The notes under the pieces were generated by a model, which was not told the DNA's origin, did not search any database, and was given only the letters and a program-made list of their open reading frames with translations. This document shows, in pieces, positions 50,845-62,700 of a DNA stretch of 64,000 bases. Every line of letters begins with the position of its first letter. The first letter of the stretch is position 1. Position numbers and translations under genes: made by a program. The DNA is from Strigamia acuminata (lineage: Eukaryota; Arthropoda; Chilopoda; Geophilomorpha; Linotaeniidae), in the NCBI GenBank assembly GCA_949358305.1, contig OX442316.1, forward strand, positions 6,634,001 through 6,698,000, in the 5' to 3' direction.

Positions 50845-50923
50845 TTTCCAATATAATCGTAATTACATAGGTTGTACATTAATATTTTTTCCAATATAAT
50901 CACAATTACAAAGGTTGTACATT
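50845..50923. repeat. Tandem duplication near Kelch gene 3' end
   Basis: Two near-identical copies of about 37 bp (50845-50880 and 50887-50923), each starting TTTCCAATATAATC and ending GGTTGTACATT. They lie immediately after the minus-strand stop codon, so in the 3' UTR. Confidence 0.85.
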
Positions 50924-50937
50924 CATTTTTTTCATCA

Positions 50938-53168
50938 CTAAGCAGTGAACGGTAAAATGTCTGATAGCGTTAAATAGGGTACAGAATCCAAAAAAACACC
51001 AGTCGTGCCACTCAATCCCAGTGGCAACGAAGAGATTTTAGAAACCCGTTTGTGTTTATTTTCCACGTAATTGTAACATTCAACCTTCGATACAGTCGCT
51101 TTATTTATCGAGGACTGGCCTCCCATCACGTAAAATCGATTAGCTGAAATTGATTTTTATAAATTATATTTTCCATTGACTCAAATAAAATATTCTACCG
51201 GCAACTCCACAAAACATGTCATGTCTTTCAATTTTCAATGACATATCGTTGGAAACCCAAGTCTTATTACTTTCATTCCACACATCGACATCTTTAACAC
51301 TAATAATCTTGTTTTGCTTCTTCCCTACTTTCACAGTTGCTCCACCCAGCAAAAATAATTGCTCATTAATCACTAATAAACATGCAAAACAGCGAGAAAT
51401 GCGAAGGGGTTTCACTTTCAAAACCCTGAAAAAACATCTCTGTAAGGTTAATTTTTATTAGCGAGTTATTTCCTACCGACTTTTTTGTTTGTGGGACATA
51501 AAGTTCACACGTTTTAAGCACGAGTGAAAGCGAAGTTGAAACTTCTTCACCAATTCCTCCACAGATTAAAATCATTTTGTGATATACTGCAGTACTCATT
51601 GCCATTCGGGGATGCTCAAGAAATGCTACGTAAGTCCAAATGTCAGATGTGGGGTCGTAACATTCGATCGAATTCAATAGACTTTTAATATTAAAAAATT
51701 TAATTTCAAAAAATAAAAACAAATTTCAACCTCCACCGTCTTACTGCTTAAACTTGTCCATTCCTCCTATGGCATACAGCAAACCATCTAAACTCACTGT
51801 TGAATGGCAAACTCGTGTACAAATCATACTATTTTTCGTATTCCAACGTCCCTCGAAACAATCGTAGCACCAAACGGTATTAGTGGCTTCAAAATTGTTA
51901 CCATCGTATGAATTAGAGCCGCCCGTGTAATACAGACATCCGTGAAGAAGCGCCGCAGCTCCGTGATGGCGCGGGCTAGGCATGTAATCCAAAAGACCCC
52001 ACGAATTTTCATCGATGTTGTAACAAAGTAAGCAATTACCTACTTGAAATCAATATAAATCAATGTTTTAAATCAATTAATTAAAAAATTCGAACCACAA
52101 TTTTCATTTTTTGTCGCCAGGAAAGGGTCGATTCCACCAGCAAGAATAAAATACGACCCACTTTGCTGATTAGCAGACGTTTTCATTTGTTCACCGTGTT
52201 TATTCATATTTGAATATTCTGGCGACTGCACTTGTTTATCACCACCGTACGATAACATGCTTGAAGTTGGTCTTGACGGACAGCTCTCGACGTTTCTTAA
52301 ATGTTTAATTGGGCTTCTTCTAATATTATCGTCATTAACTCGAAATTGCTCGTCAAGACACATCCTAGAACAAAATTGTTTACATTTAAAATACATTAAA
52401 ACGAGGTCGACGCACGTAAAACTAGTTATAATGGCTTTTTTAGATGCTTCGGATTTAGCTAAGATTTTTATAGCATCGAAACATTCGATTATTTCGTCGT
52501 TAGAAAAACTTTTGACGTCAAGAAGATTTAAAATCAGATCCAAATCACGTTGTTGCGCATCCCAGTTATGTATTAACCAAGAAACAAGCACGGAAAAAAC
52601 ATCTGTCGGTCTAAAAAAAAAATTTAACTAATAAAATAAAAGGATATTAAATTTTTTATTGGCGTAAACCGACTTTGCTCCGACGCAATACTGGGATGAA
52701 AATAAATGCGAGATCGACTCGATGTCGTATTGCAGAAAAGCCACACACTGAGGAAGGAGAGAGAGTCTACTGGGCAATAACTCGACGACACACGCTGATA
52801 GCAACTCGTCTTTTTCAGCTTTTTTAACAACAGACAATGGTCCTTCGGATATTATAATTGTCGTAAGAATATCTTTTAGTTTTTTACCAAGAACTGAAAT
52901 GATTAAAATTAAAACTACGGAGGAGAGACGATTGAATTAATAAATTTACTCGGCATTTCTAGTTTATTAGCAACATTCAGCATGGGAGATATATTCTCCA
53001 AATCTACATCGAGTTGGTTAGTGTACATCCAGTTAAGCATTTTACCAAATTCATCCGCGTCGATTCCATTCAAAACAATGCGTTTGGTAGTTTTCGGCAA
53101 AGCAGTTAATTTGCGAAGAAACCAACGACTAAACGCCATGATTAAAACTCTAAAAAATACAATAGAAA

Positions 53169-53200
<32 letters not shown>

Positions 53201-54277
53201 GAAATACTTATGACTTCGAAAAAGCCCTTTTCCAACAACAATTTCAATATCAAAATCGAAGGACAATTTTTGTGCGTATTGTAGCGAATAATCGCAAACT
53301 TGGTTTTGTTTTTGTAACTAGATTTACGTTTGTGGCCGTATAAGTTCTTTGTATTGAATTGAATAGTTCTAATGTTGTAATTTGCTTACATCATGAGTTC
53401 CGGTGGAGTTTTGAAATTGTGTTTGCGTGCATCGGTTTTGAGTTGTTTGTTGTTTTTTATATTTTAGTATTGAAGCGTGAATTTGCCGAAATTTTTCCTC
53501 AATTGCACGTTTTCTTACATGTGTCATCGCACGTGTCACCGTGCATGGAAACTGGTAAACAAAATTAATCAATTTTTTCAATAAAAAAAATATATTAAAA
53601 AAATTTTACTTTCTTTTTAAGTTGATGCACGTCGTCAATAAAAGAAATCCTATCAGAAGTTGACAAAAAAAAAATTTTTTAATTAATATTTTGGATACCT
53701 GTGGTCATTTTCTTTCGATAGATTGACAACGTCTTCTGGAATAGGGCGATCAAATAACTGGAACGGATCTTGAATGTTTGGTCCAATCAAACAGTTTAAA
53801 CTGCTTTCAAACATCACTGGATTATTTTCTCCATAAATTAGTTTTGGTGCGCAAACCTAGAAAAAATTGCAACATCGTCAATAATAAATCGAAGAAAAAT
53901 CCTAAGTTATTTACCGGTAATGTCGTCCTTCTGTGTTTAAAAAATTCTTGGGTAACAAGAATGGAATCACGTTCAGTATTTTCATCCTAAAAATACAGAA
54001 TAAAAGTTAAGAGACCAAACAAATTAATAAAAACTAACCTCCAGCTTTGCTCCCCATTCATATTTCTGCGTCCGCAAAAATACGTAACCCAAAACTTTGT
54101 TGGCAAAATGATCCTTCTGAATTTTCAAACGAAATTTAAACTTACTTGTTAACCAAACCACTATCTCCAGTCGTCCAACTTAACTGTTTTACATTTTATT
54201 TTCCATTCTTCGGCTTGGATTTGCCAATTGATAATACTACTGCATCTTTGGACTAAATCTCCCTTGTCGTCTTCCAT
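50938..54277 (-). CDS. BTB-BACK-Kelch protein with N-terminal extension
   Basis: Exons 54277-54241, 54178-54039, 53986-53915, 53856-53699, 53649-53610, 53551-53390, 53317-53208, 53149-52950, 52893-52674, 52610-52096, 52039-51745, 51681-51481, 51425-51199, 51143-50938 join in phase to about 860 residues. BTB (about 215-330: DIEIVVGKGLFRSHKVLIMA, GIDADEFGKMLNWMYTNQLD), a BACK-like helical region, then Kelch blades (AAALLHGCLYYTGGSNS, LDGLLYAIGG, KMILICGG, NEQLFLLGG, NRFYVMGG). Such proteins are usually Cullin-3 substrate adaptors. The 200-residue N-terminal extension, unusual for KLHL proteins, is linked by a normal 58-nt intron (53552-53609). Exon 1 to 2 is doubtful: see findings. If the extension is a separate gene, the Kelch start would be ATG 53527. 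Confidence 0.8.
53165..53199. repeat. AAAT microsatellite in Kelch gene intron
   Basis: Tandem AAAT units fill most of the 58-nt intron between two BTB exons; on the coding strand they read as the pyrimidine-rich TTTA tract ahead of the acceptor. Confidence 0.85.
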
Positions 54278-54576
54278 TTGAAATTAAAATTAATAATAAA
54301 AACAATAATAATAATAAAATTTTCTTCGTAGACGAAATTCTACTGGAAATACGAATGGCCGGCTAGCTTCCACATTGCGCATGTGCGTGACCTTTCCCCT
54401 TTTCCACGTGACATTACCTCAGTCACCGTTTTAATGTTCTTCTTCCCACAATGCAGTTTGGCTCTTACTTTCTGTCGTACTTGCGGTCGCTGTGATTGGC
54501 TTAGAACTCAGGCACTACTGCGCATGTGCGTGGTCTTTCCCCTTTCTAACGTGGTTACTTTTAACCGTAGTTACAA
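54278..54576. promoter_or_regulatory. Bidirectional promoter with duplicated NRF-1-like module
   Basis: 299 bp between opposed start codons (Kelch gene and NOL8-like gene). A module of about 40 bp occurs twice in the same orientation, at 54376-54413 and 54519-54558: TGCGCATGTGCGTG, then CTTTCCCCTTT, then an ACGTG core. TGCGCATGTGCG resembles the palindromic NRF-1 site. A CCAAT-type ATTGG lies between the copies. There is no TATA box. Confidence 0.7.
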
Positions 54577-55765
54577 ATGGGAAAAGATAAAATTGAAAAG
54601 CATAAAGCCGACAACAAGAAGAGATTGGAAGCTATCGATAAACAACAACAAAATCTCAAGAAACACAAACAACTTTTAAATAACGCTTTAGCTCAAAGCT
54701 TAGTAAGTATCTCGAAAACACGTGACAAATCTATTTAACATTGTAACATCTATGTAACATTTAACCACGATTTAACATCGTTTCAGAAGAAAAGCAGCTC
54801 GAAAAATACAAAAGTTTACTTTTCCGAAAGCAAAGATGACAGTGGAGCTAAAACTACACGTAAGGGAAAGCAGGACCCACATGGTAGTAAAATGAATATG
54901 ATGATAAGTGTTCGATCTTAAAGTTATTTATTTCAGGTGCAAATGGTAAAAATAAAAAGGTTCGAAGTTTGGAAAGTCTGGAGAAAATTGTCGGACCGTT
55001 AAAACAACCGAAAAAGCGTAAATTATCTAAAAAATTTGATCAACCGGCGAAAATGATTCGTTATAACCCATCAAACACTGAACACAAAGTGTACGAAATC
55101 GATCCCTCAGCTCAGAGCGAAATGTAATTTTCTTTGAAAATCAAATATTTTATTAATTTAATTTTAACATTTGTATCTAGCGAACCGCAAGAAGTTCCTG
55201 AAGTTTCTAAAGAAAAATATTTTGATGTGAGCAATTCGTTAATTGCTGGTTTAAAAGACGATGCCGAGAAAGGTTCATTCAGTCTGTTGAAAATGATTAA
55301 AGGAGACGACGATGTCGATGATGAACCGAGTATCGAAGAAAATCAAATTTATTTCCCTCCGACTGAAGAGGACGAATCTCTTAGTTACGAAGCGGAAAGT
55401 GGCTACCAAACTGCAAAGTATATTTTATTGAATTGTTTATTTTTCAACATTATTAATCCGTTTTATTTATTTATTTTGTGTTTAGGAAGACTCGTACACC
55501 TTTAAAATCCGATCGAACAGGAAAATCAACAAATCCATTCTTTTTGTCTACAAACGATTCGCGTTTAGCGAAAGGTTCTTCGTTTTTCTGCAGAAAAGAA
55601 TCGTTGGAAGATACGCATAAATCATGGGTTGAAAAGCGTGCTGTTGTTAATAAAGAGTTCAATGCACACATGAAACAAGCTAAACATAGACATAATCCCG
55701 TGGAACGGTTAGGAAACAAAAAGAGATTCAGTTTTATTAATGCTAGGAAGAAAAGATTTAAATAA
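54577..55765 (+). CDS. NOL8: NOL8-like nucleolar protein (C-terminal region only)
   Basis: Five exons (54577-54702, 54787-54883 or -54859, 54937-55123, 55181-55417, 55486-55765) join in phase to 308 (or 300) residues; exon 2 has two usable phase-1 donors. The protein is basic and matches the C-terminal half of nucleolar protein 8: a helical KADNKKRLEAIDKQQQNLKK block, a short strand then acidic SESKDD, an acidic middle, and the terminal block NPFFLSTNDSRLAKGSSFFC followed by HKSWVEKRAVV. NOL8 takes part in rRNA processing. The N-terminal RRM of vertebrate NOL8 is absent. Divergent promoter with the Kelch gene; convergent with SEC61G, 122 bp apart. Confidence 0.78.
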
Positions 55766-55887
55766 AAATGATTCATTTGTACGTTTTTTTAGTAAATTTA
55801 TTGACACACATCAAGTTTTCTGCATTTATTGAGTGATGTACATAAAACAAATTTTCAAAAATATGAATATGGACGTATCTGCATCTT

Positions 55888-56231
<344 letters not shown>

Positions 56232-56774
56232 CTGGAGGATAAAAATAATATAACAATAAGCGAATAGTCTTAAACGGAATCACTTCGCAAATAAATTTAC
56301 CACGAATTCAAGACAGCAAGATAGGAAGAAGAGTTTGACACGTCACCAATTCCCAATGATGTAATGTTTGTTTCCAATGTCTCACACTAGATGTCCGCAT
56401 TGTAGTATCGCATTTGAAATGTATCGATGTTATCAAACTCGATATTTTTAACCTATTTATATTTTATAACAATTTTAATTAGAAATAAATTAGAAGTTTT
56501 ATTTTTTATTTAAACTTTTAAATGTTTTTGAAAGCAATCCCTTAGATGTTTTATTTGATTTAATAAATTTATATGTTTAACTGGATGCGAGAATCGAGTA
56601 AAAAATCGATTCGCTTTCCAAACAAAACACATGCTTTTCTTTCCTTATAAGGGACGTGTTTCATCACCTTTTACTTCGTGTGGTAGGCAGCAGACAGAAC
56701 ACTTAACATGTGAAATCAGAAGACAGCATTTTGGAGCGAGACTGAAGATATCACGATCGTAACCGACATAAATA
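56232..56774. promoter_or_regulatory. Divergent region, SEC61G / winged-helix-PUP gene
   Basis: 543 bp between opposed start codons. It includes the probable SEC61G 5' UTR exon and short intron (donor near 56299) and the 5' UTR of the plus-strand gene. CTTATAAGGG near 56643 is a possible TATA-like element for the plus strand. Confidence 0.45.
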
Positions 56775-59700
56775 ATGGAAGACGAAAATAAAACGAACGG
56801 ACCATCAACACCTGAGCACAAAACGATGGAAGGTAAAAAAAAAAATCAGAAAACACGTAAAACTTTGATAATATTTATCCAATTTAACCGAATTTAACTG
56901 ATCCTGTTACTGACACATCAAGTTCAGTTCACGATCTTAAAAAATTAAAAAAATATTTTAATTTGTCAAGAAAAATTCGATTTTTTCACGTAAATTTACA
57001 AATTTTTTAGATTTATTAGTGACCGTTGTAAAAATATTTTTCAATTGTCCAACGTCGCAAATAGAACGGAATTTTATCTATTTTAGTTTATGATAAGGAT
57101 AGAAATGAGATATCTTTTCTGGTGTCCAAGCAACTATCAAAACCCAAAGTGTTACCGGTTGTTTTATTGCTTTTGCCTGACGTAACCAATGACGTCATTC
57201 TCAGGTATCATTTTTCAGGAATTTTATATTTTCACGGCTCACGAAATCGCTTCAATTTGCCGTTATTAAACTCGAACTTGAGAATTAGTGTCAATTACAT
57301 AATTAGATAAACGTCCATCGTGATTGAGGCTTTTCACATGTGCTTGTCACGCGTGAAATCCCAGAGTGAATATTTTCATTTAATTTTTCGCGGTTTTTTG
57401 TATTAATTTTATTATTCCACGATGAGAAAGATGAAGAAAACAGAAAGCGAAAATAAACTCATTTATTTTTAGCAACAGATTTATCCCCTCTCTTAACAAA
57501 AAAAAAATTGTTGGACGTTTTGAGTGAAATATGTGTGATATAATTTTAAATTGTGGATGATTAGGCCTAGACAACTACAACGGTTTGATTGTTGTTTGAA
57601 ATAGCAGTTGTGCTTTGTTTTTGAAATTGGAAACGAGCCACTGGAATGATACGACATTTAAATTATTTGTTGTTTTTTTCTGGGATATAAATTTCCTAAC
57701 CAACAGGTCTTAAAGCAGCTGTTTATTCATTTTAAATTGGCAGTAAATAATTTTTTTTGTTTCAAAATGGCGGTTATTTTATTAATACATACTGTATATT
57801 CATGGGAAAAAAAATTATTTGTAGCTTTAATTTCATTTGTAATTGTAATTTGCACACAGTTCGTGCTGGGGGATGATTCACACGACTCAGGTTGACTCAA
57901 AACCGAGGCAAACAAACCTTAATCTTAAGATTTTATTTCGAGATGGGAATTATCATGAGATGTAGGACATTTTCATTTGTTTTGTCGAGTTCCAGGACTC
58001 TTTTTACATCATTCTCACATTTTTTTGTTTGAAAATAATCCATAATGTGTTTTTTTTCTCTTTTCCCCCTTTTGCTCTATTTTTTATTCATTCCATTTTG
58101 CTAGAGGCCACCCAAAAGAGATTAAAGACCCAGTGTGTGTTTTATAAATATATATAATATAAAATGTAGTATTTCAAAATTTGTGTGTCGTCTCGTGAGT
58201 CGTTTCCAAATAGGAAAATTATCATTTAAACATCACAAAACACAGGATGGCACATATTTATCATATAACGTACGTTAGATGACTCATAATATTGCGCCAA
58301 CAGTTATAAATGAGCTTAATGACGCTCGTATTGCCTAGAAAATGGACAAATTCGCTCTTCCTTCCAGCTGTTATCCATAAAATTGAGCAAAATAGTTCTA
58401 AATGTTTCAGCGAGGCAAAAAACTAAATGAATTTAACATGTTGTAGCTGTTGAAAATCCCGTCAGGATCACGTTACAGTCCGGAAAACATTTGTTTCTCT
58501 TTTAGAAACGGCTAAAATTTTCTTATCTTAAATTGGCGATAAAAATCTAATAAAATAGTTTAAGTTATTACGGTGCCATAATTTGCCGCCCAAGATTAGT
58601 TTCCCGCCCTTGTAATGCTATTACGTGTACATACTTTCCGCCGAAGAGTTGCCAGCATTGAAATCTTATGGGAAAAGTAAATCCCAAACGCGCAAATGCA
58701 TTAAGCAAATTACTGCAAATGTTGGGCCGACACCCAATTTGGCTTCGTTTTTCAGTTTGTGGATCACAAACACGGAGAAAAGGGTGACCTTTAAAGAATT
58801 TGGCTATTTATGAATCGCTCGTCAATTGAAGCGAGGAATTTTATACCAAAAAGAGAAGAAAAAATATATTCGCGAATGGGAAAATGAGATGTGCAGAAAT
58901 CATCGAATGACAGCATCAAGTAGGCCAGGAAACGAGGGCACCGAAAGGGTGATAAATTGAAAAACAAGCTTGGGAAAAAAGGGATTAAAGTTGTAGTGTG
59001 AAATATTTCACGCTGGGTGAATATAAGGAAGGATTTTTTTTTGTTGTTGTTACGCATTAGTGGGAATGAGATATTAATTTGTGAAATAGTCCACTTTGTG
59101 GTGTATGGGGTTGAGTTGTGCGTGGGTTTTGCAGTCAGTTGCCGTTGCATTGATACGTAACATTACCTCGAGACAGGAGTGAATGGTGGAACCGGTTGAT
59201 TTATGGCTTGGAATGGTTGTGGTTGGTGATCCGACACTTTGGTTTTTTTTTTTGGGTAAATAAATAGAGGCAAGTGAGCAATTTGGCGTCTTGGTTCGTT
59301 AATGGAGTGGGATGAAATGGATTTTTAATTTGGGAAATAAAGCCAAAAGAGTTGAGGGTAATGTAATAAAATTGGAGTTTGCCAGAAAATGGGAGGATAT
59401 CTCGAAAATTTGAATTTGGGAACCGAGAAAAATCAATTTGGAATTTGAATAAGTGAATTTTCAACCTCAAGAAATTGAATTTGCGACTGAAAGTTTAATT
59501 TTTTCACTTTTAATGTGTTAATGTTTAGCTTTGTAATATTTTCGGACTTTTATCGTGGAATTTGTGGTGTGTCTGATAATTAAACATTTGTTAAAAATTA
59601 TTTAAATGTTTTCGGAGTTGCTTGTTATTGTAGCAAATGCAGTCATCTAATTTCTTGTTAGTAAATTGCAAGCAACGTAAAATCAATACAGATGTTGCGC

Positions 59701-62700
59701 TACACTGCACACGCCAAGTTTGTAACTAATGAACCGGTTACAAGTATAAAATTATACAGAATTTTAATTAGAAAGTTTAAAATCGGGCTCTAATTAGAAT
59801 TTTATTTGTTTAAACTTTGAATAATTGCTCCGTTTTAGAGCACATTGTAATGACACCAACCAAGAAGACGCCAAAGTCAACAACAATCCGAATGGAAAGA
59901 ATGCTCAAGACTCAACTGCAAGACGGTGGAGTTATGCACGTTGCAGGAGGGGATCACAAAGGAATTGTAATTAATAAGGAAGTCAACTTAAATGGTAGGT
60001 CATTGAGATTTGAGATTGAGACAAAATGTCTAGATTTTTTTTTGATTTTTTTGTATTCAATTTAGATGATTGCAACGCTTCGCCACATTTGTTTCTTCAG
60101 TTTAAAGTGTTTTTGGTCAATCATCAAACTAATACCCACGTGCAAGAAAAGAGAATTTTACGGTTTTGGTTTAAGCCTGAACTTAATGATGATCAACAGA
60201 TGCATGTGGCGCAGGATTTTTTTAAAGAGCTAGTCAGCCCTTTGGAATTTCCGAGAGGTTTGTTGATAATAGTTTCAATTAATAATAAAATAATGAGTTA
60301 AAAAAGAAAAAAAATTAATTAAACGAATGGGAACTGCGATAAATGAACTGTTTGTGTCTATGGGTAATTAATTAGAAATTTCCCATCTGTTGATTAAAGC
60401 GAGGTAAAATGCGTCGATTTTAATCAAAAACCGATGTTGCAGAGTTTTATTTGAAATGGCCGTGATGTTCATCACATTTATGCCCTTCGACGTTTATTGT
60501 TGATCAAACGATTGACGGATGCAATAAGTGTTCGTTTATCAGTTATCGCCGTACAACAGAACCAATTTTATATCAGCTCTGCCTTGAATCTAGTTCAGTG
60601 ATTTACCACCAGGATTAGAAGATAAATAAACGTTTGGGCAAACTAGATCAAATAAACAAAGATGTAACGTGCGGAGCAAGCATAATATTATCTGTAGTAA
60701 ACTGGCAGGATATTTTCGGTTGTTTATTCACTTCGATAAGATGTGTGCGAGTGTTTTGCTTTGTCAGAAATATTTGCTGTCCAAATTTAGCCGAATATAA
60801 AAGCCTGGACGCGATTTTGAGTATTGCGTTTTGCCAGCTGTGACTGCAGCATCAATAAAATTCATTTTAAAATACTTGTTTTCGAGGTGGAAGATTGTTC
60901 CGAGCAAATCAATAAACTGACAAAGGAGTTGCCAAGTTCTACGATGGACAGAATGTCACGTGTCTTATTAAATTTTCATTTAAAGGAGATATTTTTACGT
61001 TTTTAATTTTTTTTTATATTTTTAATTTTTTTTTTTAAATTTCAGATTACGTTGGATTTATCAAAAAAATAATCAAGTTAATGCAGCTTCGATATTCAAT
61101 GATTGCTAAAATTGAAGTCGAATTGTGCCAATTAGAAGAATTAGAGAAAATCCCAAGCCGACCAAGTACGTAGAGCTAATGAATAAAACGAGTTGATTTT
61201 GGCGCTGCATTTATATCAATTAGGATAAAATTATTTAGATTTATTTAGGAGATTATTATTATTATTTTTTAATTTATCAATTTTAATATATAGCGATGAA
61301 AAGGGGGCTTTTGATTACGGTTGGAAGACGTTGGGCGGAACAAGGTTTGGATTTTTTTAAGGAAAATGTTAGGCATGCAGGTTAATTATGAGTAATCTGC
61401 TAAAATAACTAACGAGATTTTGAGAGAGTTATTTTTATTTTTAAACTGAAAATGAATTGATGATATAAAAATAAATAAATAAATAAATAAATAAAAATGC
61501 CCACTGAAGTTTCTTCTTTTCTCTTTGCATGTTGCATGACAATTAATTGATATTTAGCACGATTTGATGGATCGTTTGTTTTGGTTTCTGTACTCCTCAC
61601 TTTTTGTTTTTACGTCTTATCGTATTTGAGTTTAATTTTAGTAAGTACACGATTGATTAATAAATTAAATAAATATTTAGATTGTTTTTTTTTTGTTTTT
61701 TTTTTGTTTTTTGTTTTTTTGAATGGGGAACTGACTGTATTTGTAAATAGGTCCAAAAAATTAACATTTTTATTTTTATTTTTATTTTTATTTTTCTATT
61801 GATAATTTAATTTTGTTTATTTGTAGTCTCCTTGGATGACTCAGTCTTGAATAGCAAAACAGAAGTGACAGATGAACGGGTGCTAGAAATGATTGAATCG
61901 GCTTATCCGACAGCTATGACCATTCCAGACATGGCCAAGTAAATTTATTAGACTAAGAAATCAATCATTTTCAGTAACTTGACACAGCGCCCTTAATTGA
62001 TTACTTGTTCTCATTACGCGGAAAAAGCTATCGCGACTTCTATTTTTGCAAAATGATTAATCGCATTATCGTTTCAGCCAACTCAATTGCACCGAAGAAG
62101 AAATCCACTTGCACATAATGAAATTGGAGGAAAAGAAATTAATTCGGCCCGTCGAAACAGCTAATGGAAAAAGCTACATACGTATTGTTTTTAATGAAAA
62201 AGGTACGGAAATACATTCTTAGAAAAACCTCTATTTTTTTATATTAATTTACATTTTTGTTCACCGTTAATAGAAGTTAAAGTTGTCCGTCAAATGCCGA
62301 CCGTTGTCAATAATCAACAACCCACTATTGCCATCATCACTTCGCTGTACTGCGAAAAACTAGCCGTAGATGCCATGATAGAAAACAAAGACACCTATGT
62401 CCGATACACAACCGTTGGCGAATCAAACGTGTACACGCTCGGTAGCATCGGCGCACATCGCGTAGTTGCAACTAAACTTCCCACTATCGGCCACACGCGG
62501 GCAGCTACTATCGCCACCGGCAACACCACAACTAGACTTTTAGGTAGTTTTCCACCGTGAAATCTAATTTAATCGACTCATTTTAATTATTTCTCGCAAT
62601 AGGTTGCTTCCAGAAAGTAGATTACGTTTTCCTAGTAGGATTGGGCGGCGGAATTCCGCATTACACCGACTACAATCGGCACGTTCGGCTCGGCGACGTT

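Larger units (their letters stand above)
49195..50937. other. Tail-to-tail intergenic region, NELL-like / Kelch gene
   Basis: Very AT-rich, with no coding frame and no VWC or EGF cysteine patterns on either strand. It must contain the 3' UTRs of both flanking genes. Confidence 0.55.
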
